From a virus: a stretch of DNA of 25,439 bases. The DNA lies in the IMG/VR virus record IMGVR_UViG_3300010885_024095, positions 1 to 25,439 of that record; one strand, given 5' to 3'. The notes beneath the pieces are model-generated. The model had not been told where the DNA came from and did no database searches. It worked only from the letters and a program-made list of their open reading frames with translations. Position numbers and translations under genes: made by a program. Shown here in pieces: positions 17,501 through 25,439 of the stretch; positions within the stretch are counted from its first letter, which is position 1; every line of letters starts with the position of its first letter.

Positions 17501-19176
17501 AAATAGGAGAAAATACAATAGATATTGATATTGTTCCATATGTTTCTTCAAAGACAATTAATATGTTTGTCCGAAAGATGAAACCTAATACTAGAATTTA
17601 TCCATATTTTGATGGTGTTCGTGTTGATTCATATTGTTCAAATATTATAAATCCTGCATCTAGAATATTTACTACAGATTCTGTTGGTTCTATTAATTTA
17701 CAATTTACTATTCCACAAGGGGAATTTAAAACTGGTCAAAAGAATATTATTGTTATGGATAATGAAAACTATGAACCATCTTTAGCAACAACTTATGCAC
17801 AAGCCGATTATACTACAAATGGATTTATTACAGAATTAAATGATCATTTATCATCATATCAAACTAAAAATGTATCATTTAATGGTTCTGGTCAACAAAC
17901 CATATTGGCTCAAACATTTTCAGTAGATGTAAATAAATATCCTAATGGTATGTTTATAAGTAAAATTGATATGTATTTTGCAAGTAAAGATCAAATATTA
18001 CCAATAACATTAGAAATCAGACCAGTATCTTCAGGTGTTCCTGTTATCGGTGAAAATGCATATGCATATCCATCTTCAACGGTTTCAAAATCACCATCAC
18101 AAATTACAACGGTTTCTGCTCCTACTTCTGCTAATGGAACATCATTTGAATTTGATGCACCTGTGCATTTATTACCAGGAGAACATTCTATTGTTTTATA
18201 TACAAATAGTGATATGTATTCGGTATGGACTGCTGAGAGTGGAAAGATTATTCAAAACAGTTCAAATCGAGCATCTACTCAACCATATGCTGGTAAGTTA
18301 TTTAAAACTAATAAAAATTCTAATTGGATTTCATATGAAAATATAGATTTATCGTTTCAAATGCACAGATGTCAGTTTGAAACATCTGCGGAATTAATTT
18401 TTAACGAAGAATCTATATTGAATTTTTCAGGTTATGAATATTCTCTTGCAAATATAAATCTTTCACATTTTGATTTTAGTTCTAACATGACAGAGATTGG
18501 TATAAAGGTTATTGATCAAATTGGGGATGATATATATTCTGAAGCAATTCCTCAACAAACTATAAATCCAAATACAAATATTTATTTTGATTCAAAAAAA
18601 CAATTATTATATAACGGTTCTAGTGTATTGTTATCTGTTAAATTACACAGTGATGGTGTAATTGCTCCATTAATAGATCTTGATAGATTAAAATTGATAA
18701 CTGTTTCAAATATAATATCTACCATGAAAGAACAAACATTTACTAGTTCTGGTGGTATGGTGACTAGAGAAAGAAATGAATTATATCCATTCTCAACATC
18801 TCATACAGATTTTATTAATGCTAGGTATATTACAAAAACTGTTGAACTTGATCCTCAAATGCAAACTAAAGATTGTTATGTGTATTTAAAAATAAATAGA
18901 CCAGAAGGAACGGGACTAAACGTATACATCAAACGTCAATTTATTGATACTGATACAGGGGCTAAAGATTTACCATACGAACTATTAGAATCTGTGGTTA
19001 TTGATACTCCTACTAGTGATCCTAATAAATTTACAGATATTACTTTTAAGATTCCTGAAACGGCGGTAAACAACACATTTATGAGATATTCTATTAAATT
19101 GGTATTGTATGCAAATGAAAAAAATAGCCATGTAGTACCAAAACTTAAAGATTTAAGAATAATCACAGTAGCATAA
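11593..19176 (+). CDS. Giant DUF4815-type virion structural protein
   Basis: 2527 residues. The N-terminus (DPYNDDFDDYKNFLRILFKPGYAVQARELTQLQTILQ, read in parts, then FGDHIFKDGSLVTGG) is the hallmark of DUF4815 proteins, found in T4-like phages of marine bacteria as large baseplate or fibre components. Further landmarks are KPGKAYIYGYEFE near residue 507, AKAKLKQIKYY near 1286, LDSVIDFRPYQY near 1636, a predicted coiled coil (VLEERIENIEYITKLNYLEQ) near 1735, and MFVRKMKPNTRIYPYFDGV near 1990. The stretch of about 700 residues between the second and third landmarks looks like an insertion and is not recognised. Position after gene 8 suggests an outer baseplate role similar to gp9/gp10, by inference. 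AGGA lies 12 bases before the ATG. Confidence 0.85.
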   Translation: MPYTHNSLLQNDPYNDDFDDYKNFLRILFKPGYAVQARELTQLQTILQNQISKFGDHIFKDGSLVTGGLTSLSKVSFVRLYGNYQIDNLNNLVGHFLIGDVNPNNRAKVIAVLPATVYDNYAIVFLQYWSDTTLSYSENLYVDTFLQTLKDFLGSTSATIRIKPLNTDNDSIGNATAVTIDDGLFYVDGFFVNTVSQILPLYTTTFDGKRIFNSPTNIFGFTINKSAITTKTDTSLTDPANGSYNFAAPGADRYRIDLILNSLPYDGNTSIDNSSQISAENFIEIGRILDGKLIFVKNTPNYSDIIDLLAKRTFDESGSYTTKPFEIEIKNHIRRDMVSANITLLSENAYTETPTPSITRIPFTYPAASDTPYIIDNQVSDNLPPTVGDILIESSTGIEYKIIKVSDILKNSFESNTTIVGTVNVVLQPLDSYVYKFKNRTGAENNPYTLLKANENKFALKRLGNTNTQQSSCYYVTNSVPFIIADNTGTNSILDTVTGDPDKFSIVVKPGKAYIYGYEFETSSPVYVSSDKPRDYLVVENNIIDTTIGNYLKINSTVLGDDPSFFYFSPKDVNDSSTGKHDTSIQFDKLPDVTLKSNISSILFPRGDDIFTVLKVLYWSPSIKNIQKPNDFTSLVSQPMVIGIANYRDMYDTGAISYTKTNLYQSVLFIAHKTDVGRPVLFGEAGSDSENSFIDSRTTKDKGILKLGKNTPSIKILDNSYRTEFNISRLVFSELYHGDFTTAYDTLIKSTNINNILDSAHRTYEDNESNYVYQVDYLNIGSFPQSPTTLTDIQSHIRVKQANTRRWIPGGSYQGLTSPSTLYVEIPEYNVMFGPSADMNQTYQSFSLPGDNTSYESGCIFNPTSEFNMSYGTSIVHSIDENDVWEIKLTTSPTSGGASCVEDIGAQTVRGIGAYVVGRQVRQVYYFNNELVEATGIIMKVLNSTGSHTVFVKKQGNGDFIPQSLDGTTLYDGISALVMQDTPQGQICACYSIASASLREEASPTCGQYTSIKFSEQSNSGDFVEGKTVYQYNLDVVPTTNDSNQNLQNLIAVGIVVNWDKTTSELTILTTKNQFNAKYGWIFQQGTTVRYGGRGWVNNLHLTENISSKIGIKKSYGIFVDLEQVDNYQEFSDSLDTSASIDEKIATQLRVNMDSILTPNALTGLPSTLLPDGFIDSSMIGNKVYQEIEGIISEGEVVYFDRGTPENGYSILTIKEIPGKTFEFQIGVPYDITYNVPNTDPTAAVEVIHFNTINSQVANPLSTMNTTVNFDPNAPIVSMVLPKSTIAKAKLKQIKYYPNDGDKNSNEYYLYLSDIVPFIVPGSNNIYEITNINSVFVTPKGGGPLNEIQLFKVATDSPNLSSPTNNTLLYKPELGVRIKEITNLTYELQTDLLGSYIAGSSTISFKLGIAANCKFKGSHNSKITTDILSTDYILISNTSRVINLADNKYVSSTNISVDNITLTVNLTPEGISKMEAGTYRLLCPVAVTGSLSSNIRTKTKKKRIEVTSFNDATGIISLRSSDVISIDSCVDLDTNTQIPLEILQLNTNQTQNMYKLSTVTAKETWRDYNFPDSTRTFVKAVPNGTPCLISYTYFDHGTESGPIIPASYIDGYDQNPIHLDPSTNQKIQLDSVIDFRPYQYISDIGNIETAGITGIPITGSTMNISYSYYLPRKYKLVLSRDKTMSLIGGVSSLDPTFPSDQLYSMTLFKIEVPAYFGETDTAKLVNINHQRYTMDDIRVLEERIENIEYITKLNYLEQSAQRTVILNDMEKERPKTSILVDSFINHEIGDTLNPDYNICIDSDKNILRPTFDCKFINMELNQQKSTGLYRVIREYQPAGNSQFTIAPNLVTLNFSSIPEIQQLQYTDIMKISPFSIDMWIGDISLSSNGDFVYDASVTPDVVSNYNGENDTFQNMKYSALNNNLGAFGTKWNFWKKNWQGYSEDSKGETQFLGHLDERIKVQTPKISKKKIGENTIDIDIVPYVSSKTINMFVRKMKPNTRIYPYFDGVRVDSYCSNIINPASRIFTTDSVGSINLQFTIPQGEFKTGQKNIIVMDNENYEPSLATTYAQADYTTNGFITELNDHLSSYQTKNVSFNGSGQQTILAQTFSVDVNKYPNGMFISKIDMYFASKDQILPITLEIRPVSSGVPVIGENAYAYPSSTVSKSPSQITTVSAPTSANGTSFEFDAPVHLLPGEHSIVLYTNSDMYSVWTAESGKIIQNSSNRASTQPYAGKLFKTNKNSNWISYENIDLSFQMHRCQFETSAELIFNEESILNFSGYEYSLANINLSHFDFSSNMTEIGIKVIDQIGDDIYSEAIPQQTINPNTNIYFDSKKQLLYNGSSVLLSVKLHSDGVIAPLIDLDRLKLITVSNIISTMKEQTFTSSGGMVTRERNELYPFSTSHTDFINARYITKTVELDPQMQTKDCYVYLKINRPEGTGLNVYIKRQFIDTDTGAKDLPYELLESVVIDTPTSDPNKFTDITFKIPETAVNNTFMRYSIKLVLYANEKNSHVVPKLKDLRIITVA

Positions 19177-19184
19177 GGCATAAT

Positions 19185-19391
19185 ATGAAAAATATACCAG
19201 TTGAAGGAAATGTTAATTTAATACGAGATACATATTCTAGAGCCATACTTAATACTAATGTTTCTGAAATTAGAAAATTTGTAAAGGGTAAAAAAGACGA
19301 GAAACATATGATAGATATGGAAAATGATATAAAAATATTAAAACAAGAGTTAAATAGTTTGAAAAATATGTTACAAGGTAAAAATAAATGA
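19185..19391 (+). CDS. Small conserved T4-like phage protein with C-terminal coiled coil
   Basis: 68 residues. The N-terminal part VEGNVNLIRDTYSRAILNTN resembles a short protein that recurs in marine T4-like phages, where it has no assigned function. Residues about 40-65 form a probable coiled-coil helix with leucine/isoleucine spaced by 3-4 (MENDIKILKQELNSLKNML). TAAGG at 19174-19178 ends 6 bases before the ATG and overlaps the previous stop, so the start is well supported. It shares ATGA with the following fibre gene. A role as a small structural or assembly factor for the flanking large proteins is inferred from position only. Confidence 0.8.
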   Translation: MKNIPVEGNVNLIRDTYSRAILNTNVSEIRKFVKGKKDEKHMIDMENDIKILKQELNSLKNMLQGKNK

Positions 19392-22300
19392 GCACAGATA
19401 ATCCTACTGATATTACTCCAAATATTGAAAAATTACAATTATCTGATGATTTTTATACTTGGTTTTTAGCAACAAATAAATTAATAGATTATGTAAATCC
19501 TATAAGTTTGTACGATGTTATTCTTAATCGTGGATTATATGAAGCAAGAAATAATGGAGTAGTTACTATTGGATTAAATATCGGCAAAGGTGTTAAATTA
19601 TATCCCGATGTTGGTAGTGCTGATATTACTCTTGACCTTGAAGGTATTTTTTCATCTTCTGCTTCTGTAAGAAATGATGATTATATCCTTTTAGAAAGAT
19701 CTGCTACAGGTTCTTCAAATTATTTATTTTCTGTTTTATCTTCTGATATACTTCCTCCAATTATTAATTCAAATCATGAATTTTTAGGAGAAATAACAGT
19801 TGCTAGTTTAAATTCTGTGGATCATCAGTTAAATTTAGGACACGATAATCCTGTTGTTTCTAATAATTCTGGTATAGTATTACACACACTAACTCCTGAT
19901 ACTAAAATTAGTTTCTTATATAGTACCACAAAATCTGCATGGATATCAAATAGAGGTATAGGAATATCTTCAGATTATGCATTTATATCTGATAGTATTA
20001 ATAAAGATGCCTATTTTAATTTTGCTAGTTCAGGTACACAATACGATGTTGTTATTGATCTTTCTATGGGGTATTTTGGTACATCTTCGGATGATCATGC
20101 TTGGTCGTTGACAGCGAGACATTACTTTAATAGATTAGATTTTATCTATAGAAAAACTGGAGAATCGTATTCTGATACTGATGCTAGTGAAAATATTACT
20201 TTTTCTTCCATTATAGACACAATTAGTCCTATCACAAGTACATTTTTAATTACTGATAAGATTCAAATTGGAAATGTTGGTGGATCCACAACTAATTTTA
20301 AACAAGCAACAGATTATACACAATACATTATTCCTGTTAGTAATTCTAATGGTATTTTGGATTCTAAATGGACAAATAGATATGTAACTGCAAATTATGA
20401 TTCTAGTATTGTTGTTGGAGATGTTGTAAGAATATACGATAATACTGATACTACTGCAAAAATTGTAAAATGTGCATGGACAACTGCAGCAGATCCTATA
20501 GAATCTACAGTTTTAGGTATTGTTGAAAGAAAAAGCGATGGAAAAATATGGGTTGCAGTTTCTGGAGAATTTACATTACCAGTTTCAAATTTAAATACTG
20601 GTGCTATATATTATCTTTCTTCTGGTTCACCAAATTATAGTGTAACTAAACCATCTGTTGGAGTAATAAAACCACTATTCACTGCAACAAGTACAAGTAG
20701 TGGTATTGTAATACCAATAGGTTCTGGTCAGGGTGGACTTTCTTTTGGTTCATTTAATGCAATAGACAATGCAGAAAATGGAATACTTGTTGGAGCAGGA
20801 GCAACAGTAACTTCTGATGGGTCTACTGGTAATTTTACTTTTGTTGCAGGTGAAGGAATATCATTACAGACAGATCCTTCTTCTAAGCAATTAATACTCA
20901 GAGCACTGATTCCTGGATATCAACCAACATATTCTTCAATTTTTTCAAATAGTGGAGATGTTTTGCAAGCGGTTTCTGCAAATGACTCTTTTAGTGTGTT
21001 AGGTGTTGGTGGAGTCGAGGTTATTGGTGAAAACCATACTTCTGGTGATACTCTGTATATTCGTGGAAAATTCTTTAGAACAGTTTCTTGGAGCGGTGAT
21101 TCAACTACAAATGATACTCCTGGATCACTTACCGCAACGGATTACGATGATAATATTAATGTATATGCTGGTACTGGAATTTCAATACAATCTTATGCGG
21201 ATGGATTTAGAATTGATGCAACAGGTCTTGCTGTCCCTGTTATTGGACAATATAGTTTTGGTATAGATAGACTAATTAAACAATTCAAAAATTCTATTCT
21301 TTATACACCAGATGATGCTAGTTCTGTTAGTGCAATAACAGCATTACAATCCACTAATAATTCGTTTGTAACAAGTGATACTGGCGGAGTAATTCATTGG
21401 GAAACTTCTTTAAGTGTAGTTGCAAATAGATTTGCAAACACAGAAGCTACTAAATTTATTGATAAATTTAATTCTGCTGTATATAATCAAGCATTTTATG
21501 GTGTTACTACTAGTGATAATTTTAATAATTGTAGAAATTTTGGAATTATTAGAATTCCTAATGGTAAAACTACTTTACCTGGAATATTACCAATTGATGT
21601 TGCTGCATTTAGATATAATACAACAAATACTATTAATTCTGCTTTGGTGGGATTACAAGAAGGAGATGGTATAGAATTAAGTACTTTTAACAGTATAACC
21701 AATTCTATTTCTGGAATACCTACAATAAAAATTTCAAACAAATATGGAGCAGCATTTAATGCAATTAAAATATTAGATACTGCAGAAACTATTACTGCAA
21801 GTTCTGTGCAAAAACGAACAGTAACTAATTATATTGCAAAAAGTGATACTCTAGGATTTGATCAGACATCTAATATAACGGTTGATACTTATAGTGGTGG
21901 TTCAAATACTAGTGCTTATTATGGGCCTTATGGATATGGTGGCACCATAACAGGTACTAAAATTAATTCTATAACTGGACCAAATAGTACAACAGTAAAT
22001 ATAGGACAAGTTGCTTTAGGTTCTAACAATGTATCTGGTTATTATTTTGTTATGCCAAATCATATAGCAAATACGCGTTATACTTATTCGATATATGCAA
22101 AAAACAAAACTGCAGGTGAAGCAAATTCTGTTAGATTTCAATTATCGTATTGGAATGGATCATATAATTCTGCTGTATATTCTGAAGAATTTACAACATT
22201 AGCAGACAACACATGGAAAAGATTTACTTTCACATTCATTCTTCCTACTACAGAAACAATTTATAAACCAGGTACTCCTCAAACCCGTGGTGATGGAATA

Positions 22301-24334
22301 TTGAGATATTGGACATTTGCATCAGGTGGTCAAGTTAAACTGACATTTAATGGATCTCAGACTGGTAAAGAGTGTTATTTTTATGGTGCACAATTAGAAG
22401 AAGGTCAATTTGCAACTGATTATATTTCTTCTGAAAATAAACAATATTTATTGACTGCTGGTGATGGTGTGGTTGGTAACACTGCAAACAGATGGGAATT
22501 TGATTTTGCTACCGCCGAGTATACCATGCCAGAAAGCCACGGAACTCTGCAAATGAGTACTGCAGGATCTCCATTATTTTTAGATGCTACTTCAACTGAT
22601 ACTATTAATTTTGGTATTTCTACCAATTCTATAACAAATAGTTATCTTGCTGTAATGGCAGATAATACAGTAAAGGTAGGAATTAGTAATACTAATTCCA
22701 ATACAACACCATCCGATTTATTAATTCAGCCAAATGGTATTCTTGGAAGATTTGGATCTAATGATTTAACATCATTAGATGCTTCTGATGTTTTGGCAAT
22801 TTTAGGGTTTTCTGATAATAATTTTTTCAAAACTATAACTACAAATTCTGGTTCAATTTCTGCAAACACAACAGAAAGTTTTGGTATAGTTGGTGGATCT
22901 GGTATTAATGTTACTGTAAACGATACAAATCATTCTATTGTTATTACATCTTCAATTGCTTCTACTGGTGATTTAGGAATTAACACAATAGGAACAAGTG
23001 ACTGGGTTGATCAAGTCATTCCAGAATATACCACAGTACTTACACAATTGGATAAATTGTATTATGCTACTGGTGAATTAAAATATACCATTACTCCAAC
23101 ATTTGGTCTTAACGCTATTCCAAATTCTGCAGTGCTAACCGCATCCATTAATTGGGGATCTTTAGGTAAAATTGCAGGAGATTCTTTAAATAATGCAGGA
23201 GATGGTTCTGGTATATTATACGGATATTCAAATGGTGCTCAATTTGAAACTAAATTTTTACAAACAGATCCAAATAATTCATCATTTATGTATTTTGAGG
23301 GTAATGAATTAAAATTCATAACTGTAAACGATGCTCCTCTTGGTGGGTTGGGACAAGGTATATTACAGTTTAATGTATTAGGTTCTATGGAAAGAACTTT
23401 TGATTATACAAGATATATAATTTCTAGTATAGTGGGATTAAGTGTTACAAGAAATACTGATGATAATACATCTCCTTCATATTCATTGTTTAAGTTGGAA
23501 ACATCTCAAATCACACCAATTAAATTACAGGCAGTCCAATCTCAACAAGGTGCATATTATGGTATAAATAGAACTTCAGGAATTATACTAGGTGCATCTG
23601 GAAATATGATTGCTTTAGCATCATCTAGTGGTAGGGTAGCATTTACATCTCTTATGTCTCTAGATTTTAGTGGTTATAATTTAGCACAACAGTCCGATGG
23701 TACAAATTACAACAATTCAACAAATTGTTCTATAACTTCTAGAGTATTCAATACCAGTTGGTATAACTTAAGCGATGATGCTTCTATGTGCCTACCAACC
23801 ACACTATTAATTGGTACTGGACCAGCAGGATCAAGTAATTCAATTTCTTCAGGTTACATGTTGGAAAATAATGCGTCTAAGGGGTTAATGCTTACTAATT
23901 ACAATTTTAATACAGATGGATCAAAAACATTAGAACAAGATTATAGTTCAAAAATTACTCTACAAGTATTAAATGTTGACGCAAGTTCAAACTATCGTCA
24001 AACAAGTAAAACAACCGCATCACTTGTGCATTCATATACAGTTCCAGATTCTTCAAAAATTATTGATAGAATTGTTCACGGATCTGCTAGAAAGAGTATA
24101 AAATATTTAATTCAAGCAGTATCTGATACTGGCAAGTTATTTACTACAGAGTTCCTGTTACAGATAAATGGTGTTACTAGCACCACTGGCAACTTTATTC
24201 AATATGCAAGTGTGGTAGAAGATGGTGGATTTACACTAAATATAGTTGCAGAAGTTGGTGCAACATATGCATATGTTAAATACACAAATTCAGTAACTGT
24301 AAGTCTTATAAAGGTACTTAAACAAGAAATTTGA
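19388..24334 (+). CDS. Long fibre-like virion structural protein with carbohydrate-binding-like domain
   Basis: 1648 residues, rich in Ser, Thr, Asn and Gly and beta-strand-like throughout. The start region LQLSDDFYTWFLATNKLIDYVNP is a common N-terminus of T4-like marine phage tail proteins and probably the baseplate attachment part. At least five GxGI-type fibre repeats (residues about 486, 539, 592, 755 and 1166) have the form VAGEGISLQ, loop, LILRA. Residues about 807-1017 look like a jelly-roll carbohydrate-binding domain ending YGAQLEEGQFATDYI, a hallmark of phage tail modules. The last 110 residues, with ARKSIKYLIQAVSDTGKLFTTEFLLQING, match a C-terminal domain recurring in such structural proteins. 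The start overlaps the preceding stop; AAGG lies 9 bases upstream. Likely a side or tail fibre that contacts host glycans, by inference. Confidence 0.82.
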   Translation: MSTDNPTDITPNIEKLQLSDDFYTWFLATNKLIDYVNPISLYDVILNRGLYEARNNGVVTIGLNIGKGVKLYPDVGSADITLDLEGIFSSSASVRNDDYILLERSATGSSNYLFSVLSSDILPPIINSNHEFLGEITVASLNSVDHQLNLGHDNPVVSNNSGIVLHTLTPDTKISFLYSTTKSAWISNRGIGISSDYAFISDSINKDAYFNFASSGTQYDVVIDLSMGYFGTSSDDHAWSLTARHYFNRLDFIYRKTGESYSDTDASENITFSSIIDTISPITSTFLITDKIQIGNVGGSTTNFKQATDYTQYIIPVSNSNGILDSKWTNRYVTANYDSSIVVGDVVRIYDNTDTTAKIVKCAWTTAADPIESTVLGIVERKSDGKIWVAVSGEFTLPVSNLNTGAIYYLSSGSPNYSVTKPSVGVIKPLFTATSTSSGIVIPIGSGQGGLSFGSFNAIDNAENGILVGAGATVTSDGSTGNFTFVAGEGISLQTDPSSKQLILRALIPGYQPTYSSIFSNSGDVLQAVSANDSFSVLGVGGVEVIGENHTSGDTLYIRGKFFRTVSWSGDSTTNDTPGSLTATDYDDNINVYAGTGISIQSYADGFRIDATGLAVPVIGQYSFGIDRLIKQFKNSILYTPDDASSVSAITALQSTNNSFVTSDTGGVIHWETSLSVVANRFANTEATKFIDKFNSAVYNQAFYGVTTSDNFNNCRNFGIIRIPNGKTTLPGILPIDVAAFRYNTTNTINSALVGLQEGDGIELSTFNSITNSISGIPTIKISNKYGAAFNAIKILDTAETITASSVQKRTVTNYIAKSDTLGFDQTSNITVDTYSGGSNTSAYYGPYGYGGTITGTKINSITGPNSTTVNIGQVALGSNNVSGYYFVMPNHIANTRYTYSIYAKNKTAGEANSVRFQLSYWNGSYNSAVYSEEFTTLADNTWKRFTFTFILPTTETIYKPGTPQTRGDGILRYWTFASGGQVKLTFNGSQTGKECYFYGAQLEEGQFATDYISSENKQYLLTAGDGVVGNTANRWEFDFATAEYTMPESHGTLQMSTAGSPLFLDATSTDTINFGISTNSITNSYLAVMADNTVKVGISNTNSNTTPSDLLIQPNGILGRFGSNDLTSLDASDVLAILGFSDNNFFKTITTNSGSISANTTESFGIVGGSGINVTVNDTNHSIVITSSIASTGDLGINTIGTSDWVDQVIPEYTTVLTQLDKLYYATGELKYTITPTFGLNAIPNSAVLTASINWGSLGKIAGDSLNNAGDGSGILYGYSNGAQFETKFLQTDPNNSSFMYFEGNELKFITVNDAPLGGLGQGILQFNVLGSMERTFDYTRYIISSIVGLSVTRNTDDNTSPSYSLFKLETSQITPIKLQAVQSQQGAYYGINRTSGIILGASGNMIALASSSGRVAFTSLMSLDFSGYNLAQQSDGTNYNNSTNCSITSRVFNTSWYNLSDDASMCLPTTLLIGTGPAGSSNSISSGYMLENNASKGLMLTNYNFNTDGSKTLEQDYSSKITLQVLNVDASSNYRQTSKTTASLVHSYTVPDSSKIIDRIVHGSARKSIKYLIQAVSDTGKLFTTEFLLQINGVTSTTGNFIQYASVVEDGGFTLNIVAEVGATYAYVKYTNSVTVSLIKVLKQEI
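21809..22440 (+). other. Carbohydrate-binding-like jelly-roll domain in the fibre protein
   Basis: The segment has alternating beta strands with aromatic residues (YYFVMPNHIANTRYTYSIYAK, read in parts), a WKRFTFTF strand and the ending FYGAQLEEGQFATDYI. The ending is a recurrent signature of concanavalin- or CBM-like domains in phage tail proteins. A tyrosine/glycine-rich loop (AYYGPYGYGG) precedes it. The fold is inferred from motif memory. Confidence 0.7.
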
Positions 24335-24337
24335 TAA

Positions 24338-25439
24338 ATGTCTATAGATAAATTTAATTCAACTAGTGGATTTGAATTTGATATTGATAATATTATATCA
24401 AAAATTAGATTAGATTTTGATACTAATGTAATTGATCCTGTTGATTATTTGCTTGGTGTGGATGCAGCACAATCAAAATTCATATTGGTATCTCCAAATT
24501 CTTTGCAATCCACTAATTCATATATTACAAATATGGATTTAAAAATAAGAAGCAATGATATTGTTGGTAGTGTTAATAATTATGTGTTTGGAAAGATGAT
24601 AAATCCATCAACTGCTGGCTGTTCTAATTGTGATTCCACTACTGATATTCAATCAGCATTTATAGATAATGGAAGAATACCAAATATTAATAAAGAAGTT
24701 ATTGGCGAATTTGAAATTAGTCCAAATGCTTCTCATACTTTTGAAATTGATTTAATTGGTCACAGAAAAATATGTGATGAAACTGGTCATTGCTACGATT
24801 CTTGGTATGATGGAACCCCTGTTACACATAAAGATTTAGTTAATCAGGTATATCCCACAACAGGTGTAACGGGTGATGATGATTACTCTTTTTCTGCAAA
24901 TCGGTTTATTGACTATTCTTGCTGTCCATGTTGTGATGCTTTTCAAAAAATAGGAACTGGTGAATTAACAGAAGCAGAAGCGGAAAATATTTGTACATCT
25001 TCTAATAATTACATAGAGATTGATGGTGTTGTTATTACTAGTTTTATGCAGTACTGCAATGAAATTGCAGTTCAACTCATTGACAAAGATGGAGTATCTT
25101 CCACAACCCAATGTGGTCTTATTGAAAAAACAGGTCAAGAATTTGGTGAAATGCCAGATGCTTCTCTTCTTACATGCAGTCTTCCTAGTTTCTCAGAACC
25201 TTTTAGGTTTAACTCAAATCGTCAAGGATTTATTTCTGGACCACCTCAAGCCTTTAGAGGGGGTGGTTGTTTTTGTTATGCGCTATTGGAAACAGATCCT
25301 TATACATGTAATCAGGGGCCAACACCATTTCCATGTGACTACTTTATTGGATGCGAAGATGTTAATTGTGCTGATCAAAATAATGGTTCAGATACTAATG
25401 ATCCAGGATGTTGTTATTTTATAAATGGTGATGGAAGTA
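24338..25439 (+). CDS. Cysteine-rich protein, probably structural (3' truncated by window end)
   Basis: An open frame of 367 codons starts at ATG 24338, three bases after the fibre gene stop, and runs off the right edge without a stop. The N-terminus (MSIDKFNSTSGFEFDIDNI) is acidic and beta-like. The protein has 20 cysteines by hand count, against very few in its neighbours: C95-x2-C98, a CCPCC cluster at 195-199, CFC at 311-313 and a terminal CC. FEIDLIGHRKICDETGHCYDSWYDG is another notable stretch, read in parts. I do not recognise the family. Placement next to the fibre gene suggests a virion or fibre-associated protein; the cysteines could bind metal or form disulfides after release. No strong Shine-Dalgarno is seen. 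Confidence 0.85.
   Translation, partial: MSIDKFNSTSGFEFDIDNIISKIRLDFDTNVIDPVDYLLGVDAAQSKFILVSPNSLQSTNSYITNMDLKIRSNDIVGSVNNYVFGKMINPSTAGCSNCDSTTDIQSAFIDNGRIPNINKEVIGEFEISPNASHTFEIDLIGHRKICDETGHCYDSWYDGTPVTHKDLVNQVYPTTGVTGDDDYSFSANRFIDYSCCPCCDAFQKIGTGELTEAEAENICTSSNNYIEIDGVVITSFMQYCNEIAVQLIDKDGVSSTTQCGLIEKTGQEFGEMPDASLLTCSLPSFSEPFRFNSNRQGFISGPPQAFRGGGCFCYALLETDPYTCNQGPTPFPCDYFIGCEDVNCADQNNGSDTNDPGCCYFINGDGS

Noticed and set aside
25020-25424. 134-residue forward frame near the right edge
   Set aside because: It lies in a different frame from the long cysteine-rich open frame that starts at 24338, which has a well-placed start and sensible composition.

Overview
The window is a stretch of a T4-like contractile-tailed phage (myovirus) genome: one strand only, tightly packed, AT-rich (about 30% G+C by eye), with no RNA genes and no host-type genes. 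Gene order and protein motifs match the baseplate cluster of T4-like phages of marine bacteria (cyanophage or pelagiphage type): spike (gp5-like), PAAR tip, gp25, gp6, gp7-like, gp8, a giant DUF4815-type structural protein, a small conserved protein and a long fibre-like protein. The exact host cannot be read from the sequence.

Layout. 2-175 is the 3' end of an unknown gene whose stop overlaps the start of the spike gene (172-2334, beta-helix followed by long hydrophobic amphipathic helices). A 94-residue PAAR protein (2339-2623) follows. A short gap with a T4 late-promoter-like box (2640-2647) and a good Shine-Dalgarno leads to an N-terminally membrane-anchored protein with a possible GAF-like domain (2673-3299). 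The wedge genes 25 (3299-3673), 6 (3675-5573), 7-like (5573-9247) and 8 (9249-11588) then run almost without gaps. The 2527-residue DUF4815-type protein (11593-19176), a 68-residue coiled-coil protein (19185-19391), a 1648-residue fibre-like protein (19388-24334) and a cysteine-rich protein that runs off the end (24338-25439) complete the window. There is no gene-free stretch longer than about 50 bases.

How they work together. Gp6, gp7 and gp25 form the inner wedge core, gp8 packs on the wedge, the spike and PAAR tip form the puncturing device at the centre, and the DUF4815 and fibre proteins probably decorate the rim and contact the host. Most junctions are ATGA or TAATG overlaps or gaps under 10 bases, suggesting co-transcription and translational coupling, as expected for a late structural operon.

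The most unusual content is the architecture of the wedge proteins. The gp7-like protein carries a Thr/Ser-rich repeat stalk of about 85 residues and a predicted RCC1-type beta-propeller between the two halves of its conserved core. Gp8 is more than twice its T4 length through an internal insertion. The spike gene lacks room for the OB-fold and lysozyme domains of T4 gp5 and ends in a long hydrophobic helical region. The last gene is strikingly rich in cysteine.
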